NCBI GenBank assembly: GCA_020355985.1
Contig: CP070628.1
Span: 656,678 to 661,985 of the forward strand
Length of the DNA: 5,308 nt
Source of the DNA: Nitrospirota bacterium
GTDB lineage: Bacteria; Nitrospirota; Nitrospiria; Nitrospirales; UBA8639
Reading direction: 5' to 3'
The position numbers and the translations under genes are program-made. Position 1 is the first letter of the stretch. Every line of letters starts with the position of its first letter. Shown piece by piece: positions 1 through 5,308 of the stretch. The notes under the pieces were generated by a model that was not told the DNA's origin, did no database searches, and was given only the letters and a program-made list of their open reading frames with translations.

Positions 1-1016
1 TTCTGATGATGTTCGGCATGACGTTTCAAAAAAAACTGTGACAGAGCAGGAATGTCCTCACGCCGTTCCCGCAAAGGGGGCAGATGAAGGGGAACCACAT
101 GAATGCGATAATAAAGATCTTCTCGAAAGCGCCCTTCTCGAACCGCTTGTTCCAGATCTTTATTCGTTGCGGCAAGAATCCTGACATCAACTTTAATGGA
201 AACCTGCCCTCCCACGGGCAATATTTCCCGGTTTTGAATAGTACGAAGGAGCTTGCCTTGGAGAGAGAGGGGCATTTCTCCAATTTCATCCAAAAAGAGG
301 GTGCCTTTATCCGCGCTCTGAATTAAGCCGCGCTTGTTTTGATGCGCCCCAGTAAAGGCCCCCTTCATATGACCAAACAATTCGCTTTCGAAGAGTGTCT
401 CTGGAATGGCTGCACAATTCACAGCCATAAATGGTTTTGACGCTCGTGGACTATTACAATGAACGACACGGGCAATGACCTCTTTCCCCGTTCCCGTTTC
501 TCCGGAAATACAAATCGTTGTATCGGTTTTCGCCACCCGAGCCACTTGTTGGAGCACGGCATGCATCTGCGGACTACGGGCGACCACATTTTCCAATCCA
601 TATAATTCATTCACAAGTAATTGAAGGCGATGAATTTCCTCACTCATCCGCTTGGTCGTCAACGCCTTATCAATACTCTCTCGTAATTCTTTATCATCGA
701 ACGGTTTCGTTAAATAGCCATACGCGCCCTTTTTCATCGCTTGCACCGCATTCGGGATACACCCATGGGCCGTCAAAATCAGCACAGGCAGATTGGTTTG
801 ATGTTGATGTAACTCTTCCATTAGCTCCAGACCATCAACATCCGGTAACCGAAGATCCAGAATGGCAAAGTCATAGGGGTCTTCCTGGGCACAGTTCAGC
901 GCGTCTTCACCCGTGCCACAACCTGTTACCACAAATCCCATGGAATGCAGTCGCATTTTGAGCAACGTCAATAAGCCAGGATCGTCATCAACAACAAGAA
1001 TTCGCTCGTCAGACAT
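1..1016 (-). CDS. glrR: Sigma-54-dependent response regulator, GlrR/QseF-like (3' end cut off by the window)
   Basis: This is an NtrC-class transcriptional activator that, when phosphorylated, uses ATP hydrolysis to open sigma-54 RNA polymerase promoters. The frame starts at ATG 1016 and stays open to position 1, giving 338 residues. Residues 5-120 are a receiver domain: acidic pocket D11/D12, phospho-acceptor D54 (in LDLRLPD), T82 and K104 (in TKPF). Residues 143-338 are most of an AAA+ domain: Walker A GETGTGKE (172-179), the sigma-54-contacting loop GAFTGA (219-224, intact), Walker B TLFLDE (239-244), and the arginine-finger region FREDLYYRI (297-305). The AAA+ lid and the expected C-terminal Fis-type helix-turn-helix lie outside the window. 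The receiver motifs DDDPGLL and LTAHG.IP..AV match E. coli GlrR as I remember it more closely than NtrC. The gene follows the lipoprotein gene by 10 bp with a good AGGAG ribosome site. The partner kinase is almost certainly the product of 1865-3349. The family assignment is firm; GlrR orthology is likely but not proven. Confidence 0.93.
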   Translation of the reverse strand, partial: MSDERILVVDDDPGLLTLLKMRLHSMGFVVTGCGTGEDALNCAQEDPYDFAILDLRLPDVDGLELMEELHQHQTNLPVLILTAHGCIPNAVQAMKKGAYGYLTKPFDDKELRESIDKALTTKRMSEEIHRLQLLVNELYGLENVVARSPQMHAVLQQVARVAKTDTTICISGETGTGKEVIARVVHCNSPRASKPFMAVNCAAIPETLFESELFGHMKGAFTGAHQNKRGLIQSADKGTLFLDEIGEMPLSLQGKLLRTIQNREILPVGGQVSIKVDVRILAATNKDLEQAVREGRFREDLYYRIHVVPLHLPPLRERREDIPALSQFFLKRHAEHHQ

Positions 1017-1021
1017 GATTG

Positions 1022-1026
1022 CTCCT
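1022..1026 (-). promoter_or_regulatory. Shine-Dalgarno site of the response regulator gene
   Basis: On the minus strand the stop codon of the lipoprotein gene (TAA, 1029-1027) is followed at once by AGGAG, then a 5-nt spacer and ATG at 1016. It is the only clear Shine-Dalgarno sequence in the window and fixes the regulator start. Its contact with the upstream stop codon suggests translational coupling. Confidence 0.8.
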
Positions 1027-1854
1027 TTAGGGTTGATTTTCTTCAGGAATGATTTCACTGCTCTCTGCCGGTGGTTCAACCTCCGGACTGGGGGCCATTT
1101 TCTCGGAAGGGCGAGTCGGCGGGGCTTTTTCGCGTATTTCCTGATCAATCCGCCTCAACGCTTCTAATTGTTTGGTGAGTTCGTCTACTTTTTTCTCGCT
1201 GGCCTTGAGGGCTTGCTGAGCATCCTGACGAATCACTTCTTCTTTTTTTGCCTGTTCAAGTTGTTTGGTCAACGTGGCCACCGTCTGATTCAGTTTTTTC
1301 ACCGCTTCATCCTGAAGAGCTAACTTATTCTTAAGACTATCCACCGAGGAATTTTCTAACATTCCAGTCAATTCATGAATCCAGAATTCTTTGCTGACCA
1401 CCTCACGAGCCAATCTTTTGATGAGTTCCTGCGAGGTCAACCCAGCACTATTAGGGGAATTCAAGACATCCAAAAACCACAACCAAAATCGACTCTCCGC
1501 AGCTAAGAGACTATTGGGGCGCGAAGCCACAACTTTACGAAAATGCAGAGCCGCCAATTCACGGTTTTCATAGAGCGCTGATAATGCACGAAGAAAGTGG
1601 GCACTACGGCACGTATCGTCATCTTTGCAAAGCCCCAATTGCTTCTCCTGATCTTCGGCAATGGCCTTGAAATAGGGAACATCTTCCGGCTCGGGATCCA
1701 ATACGAGTGCCAGATTGCTGGAAGAAACTGTGTAAATTTCAGCAGGCTGATCAGCATTCCAATTTGGCCCAGTACATGAGGTGGAATAGAGGAGCAAGAA
1801 TATGCCAACAATCGCTTGGCCTTCTCGAAAATTCCTCTTTTGAACTATTCCCAT
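1027..1854 (-). CDS. Putative lipoprotein, TPR-like plus coiled coil, QseG/YfhG-like
   Basis: The predicted protein has 275 residues. It begins with a short basic N-terminus (K6, R7, R10), then a hydrophobic stretch (14-23) ending in YSTSC, so C27 is the likely lipidated cysteine. The -3 position is Ser rather than the usual Leu, which makes the lipobox weak. Residue +2 is Thr, not Asp, which would favour the outer membrane. Residues 60-130 are helical, with a TPR-like segment around 85-113 (HFLRALSALYENRELAALHF) and a cysteine pair C76/C82. Residues 168-240 are a charged coiled coil with two TKQLE motifs (196-200 and 227-231). Residues 243-275 are a Pro/Glu-rich tail. E. coli QseG, the lipoprotein partner of the kinase QseE/GlrK, has the same order: lipoprotein signal, helical part, coiled coil, Pro/Glu tail. 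The ATG at 1854 is chosen because it gives a signal peptide and sits 10 bp after the kinase stop. A longer in-frame ORF reaches 1959 but would overlap the kinase gene and bury the signal. No Shine-Dalgarno site is seen, so translation is probably coupled to the kinase gene. A role in signalling with the kinase is inferred from architecture and position. Confidence 0.8.
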   Translation of the reverse strand: MGIVQKRNFREGQAIVGIFLLLYSTSCTGPNWNADQPAEIYTVSSSNLALVLDPEPEDVPYFKAIAEDQEKQLGLCKDDDTCRSAHFLRALSALYENRELAALHFRKVVASRPNSLLAAESRFWLWFLDVLNSPNSAGLTSQELIKRLAREVVSKEFWIHELTGMLENSSVDSLKNKLALQDEAVKKLNQTVATLTKQLEQAKKEEVIRQDAQQALKASEKKVDELTKQLEALRRIDQEIREKAPPTRPSEKMAPSPEVEPPAESSEIIPEENQP

Positions 1855-1864
1855 GGGGTTACAA

Positions 1865-3349
1865 TCAATGGACAATTTTCGTGGGTTTCCGCGGCGAGAG
1901 GATAAAATGCAGTGCGGTTCCTTTTCCAAACGTACTTTCTGCCCAAATTTTCCCCCCATGGTCTTCGATAACCCGCTTCGCCAACGCTAACCCAATTCCA
2001 CTTCCCACAAACACCCGCCCTTCGGAAGTTTTTCCTTGATAGAACCGTTCAAACACATGTGGCAAATCTTCGGTAAGGATACCCGGACCCGTATCTTCGA
2101 CGATAAAGTGAATACCCGTATTGGCGGAATCGGGCTTGGAACGAATCGAAACCGTGGCCCCTTTAGGACTGAATTTGATGGCATTTGACAGGAAATTTTC
2201 GAAAACTTGCTCCATTCTTGGGCCGTCGACTTCCTGAATTTTGACCTTTTCAGACACCAAATCAATATCCATATGAATATTTTTTCGATCAGCTAAGAAT
2301 TTGACTTTCTCGGTGGCTCGAATCGCTAAACGGTTCAAATCCGTCGGATTGAAGTTATAGGCCACCATATCCGCTTCCATCCGCGAAAGATCTAAAAGAT
2401 TAGCAATCAAGTGATTTAAGCGTTGACTGCTGTCAGAAATAATGGAAAGGGTCTCACGTTGATCTTTGGTCAATTCTCCTGGAATACCATCAAGCAGCAA
2501 TTGGGAGCCTTCCCGGATAGACGTCAGCGGTGTGCGCAATTCATGTGAAATATTGGCCAAGAATTCAGACTTCATTTCATCTAATTTCTGAAGTTTCTCT
2601 CCCATCAAATTCACCTGGGCCACCAGGTCTCGCAACTCCTGAGGCACCGCCAAAGATATGGTTCCTCCGAATTGCCCCTTTCCAATACGACGGATCTGAG
2701 CTTTCACTCGGCGTAGCGGACGAAGGATACTATAGCTGGCTATGCCGGCCAAGCCAAGGCCCAAGACCAGGGCCATCATCAGTAATTGTTGGGTAATTTC
2801 CTGAGCCTGAACCGAGCGGAGATGGGAATCGCGAAGGATCGCTCCAACGCTGGCTTCTTGTGAAGAAATATAGGCATTAATGGCTTGAGTCATCTCCTCG
2901 ATTAGTGCATCTCGCTTGCTCTCATAATTAGCAATTGCCAACGGAGCCCGATCTGCTTGTTCTACCCCAACACTCAGAAACAAGGTATGAAATTCTTCAT
3001 GATGGGCCTTAACCTTTTGAAGAGCCTCCCTCGTGGTTCCAACCTGCTCTTGATCTTCGAGGGCCTCCAAGGTCTTACGGAAATTTTCAGCCTCTTGTAA
3101 AAATTCCTTCAAGAGCGTGGTGTCACGTAAAACTAAATACTGTTTATCACTTTTTAATTGGGCATAGAGACTCGTGATCAACTGCTTAGCAGTCTCAACT
3201 GCCGGGAAATGGTGGGTAGCAAGCTCGGCACCCAATTCCGTTATCGCGCGAAATTGATTCAGAATATACAGATTAACCCCTATAACCAGGGCAAGGATGG
3301 TTACATATCCCATAGCCAAGCGCCAAAAAATGGACAAATGAGAAAACAT
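1865..3349 (-). CDS. glrK: Membrane sensor histidine kinase with HAMP domain, GlrK/QseE-like
   Basis: This 494-residue sensor kinase should autophosphorylate on histidine and pass phosphate to the regulator encoded at 1-1016. Transmembrane helix 1 is at about 11-32 and helix 2 at about 187-209. The extracytoplasmic region between them (33-186) is all-helical in character, like four-helix-bundle sensors. A HAMP linker follows (about 210-260, starting ILRPLRR). The HisKA domain has phospho-acceptor H269 in SHELRTPLTSIREG; the ExxT pattern E270/T273 is that of kinases that also act as phosphatases. The ATPase domain shows the N box (N385, N389), G1 DTGPGI (419-424), F box FERF (433-436) and G2 GSGIGLALAKRV (449-460), so it looks fully active. 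The SIREG...LL sequence after the H box recalls E. coli GlrK (475 aa, from memory). The start is limited by an in-frame TAA at 3355-3353, one codon before ATG 3349. No Shine-Dalgarno sequence precedes the ATG; the upstream stretch is pyrimidine-rich. The next gene starts 10 bp after the stop. The kinase assignment is certain; the GlrK name rests on motifs plus gene order. Confidence 0.93.
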   Translation of the reverse strand: MFSHLSIFWRLAMGYVTILALVIGVNLYILNQFRAITELGAELATHHFPAVETAKQLITSLYAQLKSDKQYLVLRDTTLLKEFLQEAENFRKTLEALEDQEQVGTTREALQKVKAHHEEFHTLFLSVGVEQADRAPLAIANYESKRDALIEEMTQAINAYISSQEASVGAILRDSHLRSVQAQEITQQLLMMALVLGLGLAGIASYSILRPLRRVKAQIRRIGKGQFGGTISLAVPQELRDLVAQVNLMGEKLQKLDEMKSEFLANISHELRTPLTSIREGSQLLLDGIPGELTKDQRETLSIISDSSQRLNHLIANLLDLSRMEADMVAYNFNPTDLNRLAIRATEKVKFLADRKNIHMDIDLVSEKVKIQEVDGPRMEQVFENFLSNAIKFSPKGATVSIRSKPDSANTGIHFIVEDTGPGILTEDLPHVFERFYQGKTSEGRVFVGSGIGLALAKRVIEDHGGKIWAESTFGKGTALHFILSPRKPTKIVH

Positions 3350-3428
3350 AAATTAAAAAAAGGGGGAGCCTGATTCAAACCATCCATGTTCGGCAGGATG
3401 GTGGACGAAGAATCGAGAAACGCCTCGC
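3350..3428 (-). other. 79-bp intergenic gap between the co-polymerase and kinase genes
   Basis: This is the only real gap in the window. On the minus strand it holds, in order, an imperfect inverted repeat (annotated separately), a CCCCC tract and a run of seven T (3361-3355) ending just before the kinase ATG. I find no convincing -35/-10 or -24/-12 promoter and no Shine-Dalgarno site. It may separate the EPS transcript from the signalling transcript, or the two may be co-transcribed; the sequence does not decide. Confidence 0.6.
3372..3414 (-). repeat. Imperfect inverted repeat (two-part stem-loop), possible weak terminator or RNA structure
   Basis: The inner arms ACCATCC (3379-3385) and GGATGGT (3396-3402) pair over 7 bp around a 10-nt loop. 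The outer arms GATTC (3372-3376) and GAATC (3410-3414) add 5 bp across an asymmetric internal loop (2 nt on one side, 7 on the other). On the transcript the T run comes about 17 nt after the inner stem, so this is not a standard intrinsic terminator. It could slow polymerase, protect an mRNA 3' end, or be chance. Confidence 0.35.
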
Positions 3429-5308
3429 TTATCCGGTACTGGTGATGGGAAAAGGGGTGGAATAGTCTTGGCCCACATAATTGGGAATGCCCTGGGACCA
3501 GGCATCGGTAAGGATAATTCTCGTAGTATGGGAAGTATAAAGCATTTCTGTAGCCTTTTGCACCACATCTTTAGGCGTTGTCCCTGAACGAACCACCATT
3601 AACAATATGTCTGCAAGCCCGCTCAAAATGTTGATATCTGCCAGAGGAAGAATTGGTGGACCATCCAAAATAATAAAACGATATCGTGATCGTACCGACT
3701 CAAGCAGAGTAGAAAGATAATGTAATTTTGATAAAGATACAGGATTGACCTCTACATCTCCTACCGATAAACACCACAAGGGCAACGCCGGATATTGCTG
3801 AAAACACGATTCTAATGATGCCTGCCCGGCCAGATAATCCGCCACACCTGGATAAGGATTTAACACCAACACATTATGTAAGCTAGGGCATTTAAAATCA
3901 CAATCTATCACCAGAGTTGGCTCATCAAGGTCCCGAGCCAAGGTATAGGCCAGATTCGCTGCCGTTGAAGTTTTGCCTTCTCCCTTCATCGCACTGGACA
4001 CTAATGCAACATTCCCCATGGAACGATCACCCAATAGGTCCAACCGAGTAGCTGCCACACGAAATTGCTCGGCAACAATAGATTGTGGTCGCCATTTTGA
4101 AACTAAATTTAATTCCGGGGGAAAGGGACTGTTTGTGATAGACCCGCCATGGAAGACGGACTTTCCTTTTCCCATTCCGTGAACATCGACATAATCACCT
4201 CGAACAGCCCCATTGGCCTTTCCCTGAATTTTCATAGGCAATCCAATTTCCCCTGACAACATCTTCATCGGCTTTTCATAGGCCATTTGGAATCTGGGAA
4301 TCGTCGCGAGCAATGGAAATCCCAGCGACACCTCAACATCGACTGAACGTCGAAATGTTGGATATAAATACTCCAACAGTACCGCTAAGCCAAAACCCAA
4401 TCCCACACTACCTGCAAGCCCTCCAAGAGCAATGAAGGCACGAGGCCATCCTTCGGGCTTCACCGGCACATTGGCAGGATCCAAAATGCGGAATTGATCT
4501 TCTTTTTGACTATTCTCAAGATTTTCGGATATTCGAGCATTGATCCGTTTCTGATGAAGATGATGGTAATTCTCTTTTAGGAGGTCATATTTTCGCTCAA
4601 GCGCCAATAACTCTTGCTCACGCTTCGGGGTTCGTTGGATTCGTCCATCCCAAACGGTCATCGCAGTAGACGTTTTTTTAAGTTTCGCAGTTAAATTGGC
4701 TATTTGAGTTTTCAAATCATCTCGCTCATTTCTGAGTTCTGCTACATATGCCTCAGATTTCGGCACCTCAGGTTTATGACCTTGAGTGGCACGCCGAGCA
4801 GCCTCCCCTTCAAGTTTTTCAATTTGATGTTTTAAGAATGTAATACCAGATTGATCCTCGATACCCTCACTTGTCATATGCTCCAATGTTTTCTTAAGCT
4901 CAGACAAATATATGGCAGAGGGGTCTCCACCCTGTCCATTGGCATGCTGTTGGAGAGGAGACGAGTCGATACCATAGTTCATGATCGACTTTCGCACGAG
5001 TGCCATTCGGGAATGTAGACCATTGAGTGCTTCCTGAATCCGTATTTTTTCGAGCTGTAAGCGATCAAGCGTTCGAAGATTCGTTTCCAATTGTCCCGGC
5101 AATTCTCGCAAAAATTTTCGTTTATACTCCGACAACAACGTTTCTTGCTCCTCCAAGGCTTGTTGAGCCACCTCCAATTCTTGTTCTAAGAATTCAGTGG
5201 TTTCTTCAAAGGGTTGCTCACGATGTGGTGTATTTTCATAAAGGTATTGCGAGGCCAATTTCGCGGTCACCTTCATTGCCATTTTGGGGTCCTGGTGGGC
5301 AAAGGAAA
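3429..5308 (-). CDS. GumC/Wzc-type polysaccharide co-polymerase fused to a BY-kinase domain (5' end cut off by the window)
   Basis: This inner-membrane protein of exopolysaccharide polymerisation and export combines a Wzz chain-length domain with a cytoplasmic autokinase. The frame is open through 5308, so the ATG at 5282 is internal. Eight residues before it (SFAHQDPK) continue the Wzz motif DP-x-x-A. TM1 and roughly 130-150 N-terminal residues are missing, judged from usual family length. Numbering from Met 5282: the extracytoplasmic part is a long coiled coil (about 27-250) with ELPGQLETNLRTLDRLQ (60-76); a GNVR-type segment (219-280) ends in the Pro-rich P269..P273..P276..P280 stretch before TM2 (282-304). 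A 60-90-residue linker follows. The kinase domain (about 400-600) has Walker A SAMKGEGKTS (430-439), Walker A' VIDCDFKCP (458-466) and Walker B FIILDGPP (536-543). The C-terminus (NYVGQDYSTPFPITSTG) has only two or three tyrosines, unlike the Tyr clusters of Wzc/Etk. The sequence resembles chain-length proteins of exosortase/PEP-CTERM EPS loci. The family is firm; the polymer made is unknown. Other EPS genes probably lie upstream, beyond position 5308. Confidence 0.92.
   Translation of the reverse strand, partial: SFAHQDPKMAMKVTAKLASQYLYENTPHREQPFEETTEFLEQELEVAQQALEEQETLLSEYKRKFLRELPGQLETNLRTLDRLQLEKIRIQEALNGLHSRMALVRKSIMNYGIDSSPLQQHANGQGGDPSAIYLSELKKTLEHMTSEGIEDQSGITFLKHQIEKLEGEAARRATQGHKPEVPKSEAYVAELRNERDDLKTQIANLTAKLKKTSTAMTVWDGRIQRTPKREQELLALERKYDLLKENYHHLHQKRINARISENLENSQKEDQFRILDPANVPVKPEGWPRAFIALGGLAGSVGLGFGLAVLLEYLYPTFRRSVDVEVSLGFPLLATIPRFQMAYEKPMKMLSGEIGLPMKIQGKANGAVRGDYVDVHGMGKGKSVFHGGSITNSPFPPELNLVSKWRPQSIVAEQFRVAATRLDLLGDRSMGNVALVSSAMKGEGKTSTAANLAYTLARDLDEPTLVIDCDFKCPSLHNVLVLNPYPGVADYLAGQASLESCFQQYPALPLWCLSVGDVEVNPVSLSKLHYLSTLLESVRSRYRFIILDGPPILPLADINILSGLADILLMVVRSGTTPKDVVQKATEMLYTSHTTRIILTDAWSQGIPNYVGQDYSTPFPITSTG

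Noticed and set aside
518..961. 147-codon plus-strand ORF opposite the response regulator
   Set aside because: It lies fully antisense to the conserved receiver and AAA+ coding sequence, has no ribosome site or recognisable domain, and its composition follows from the codons of the opposite strand.
1855..1959. N-terminal extension of the lipoprotein frame to an upstream ATG at 1959
   Set aside because: It would overlap the 3' end of the kinase gene by about 95 bp and put 35 non-hydrophobic residues before a clear signal peptide. The ATG at 1854 fits both spacing and signal.
3368..3381. GG-N10-GC spacing on the minus strand, as in a sigma-54 -24/-12 promoter
   Set aside because: Only the GG and GC dinucleotides match; the flanking CAC and TT positions do not. 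A transcript from here would leave a leader of only a few bases before ATG 3349. It is expected by chance.
3355..3402. Intrinsic terminator after the co-polymerase gene
   Set aside because: The 7-bp stem has a 10-nt loop and is 17 nt from the T run, with no GC-rich stem directly before the T's. I kept it only as an inverted repeat.
5282..5308. ATG at 5282 as the true start of the co-polymerase gene
   Set aside because: The frame continues open to the window edge and the upstream codons encode the conserved Asp-Pro of the Wzz motif. Starting at 5282 would also remove TM1 that the family requires.

Overview
All the coding in this 5.3 kb window lies on the minus strand, so genes run from the right end to the left. 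In transcription order there are four. (1) The 3' part of a GumC/Wzc-type polysaccharide co-polymerase fused to a bacterial tyrosine kinase (BY-kinase) domain, with its start beyond position 5308. (2) A HAMP-containing membrane sensor histidine kinase. (3) A helical, proline-tailed putative lipoprotein. (4) The first ~338 residues of a sigma-54-dependent response regulator of the NtrC/GlrR class, with its end beyond position 1. There are no RNA genes, CRISPR arrays, transposons or long repeats. The only noncoding gap of note is 79 bp between genes 1 and 2.

Genes 2-4 are separated by only 10 bp each and look like one translationally coupled unit. Kinase, coiled-coil lipoprotein and sigma-54 regulator stand in the same order and with the same protein architectures as the enterobacterial glrK-yfhG-glrR set (also called qseE-qseG-qseF). 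There a sensor kinase and an outer-membrane lipoprotein control a sigma-54 activator that responds to envelope state. Here the set lies directly downstream of an exopolysaccharide assembly gene. The simplest working model is an envelope or polysaccharide sensing circuit next to an EPS locus. That link is inference; nothing in the window shows a target promoter.

The organism is a Gram-negative (diderm) bacterium: it has a Wzc/GumC-type co-polymerase, a lipoprotein with a probable outer-membrane destination and a sigma-54 activator. Base composition looks intermediate, somewhat below 50% GC by eye, and codon use looks even across the four genes, with no sign of recent transfer. The co-polymerase resembles those of exosortase/PEP-CTERM-type EPS loci. 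The combination would fit a Nitrospirota-like or proteobacterial genome, but I cannot fix the taxon from the sequence.

I see no strikingly new system. The points most worth a second look are the GlrK/QseG/GlrR-like module beside an EPS gene, the reduced tyrosine tail and divergent C-terminal motif of the BY-kinase, the long unassigned linker before its kinase domain, and the structured 79-bp gap that precedes a kinase gene with no Shine-Dalgarno sequence.
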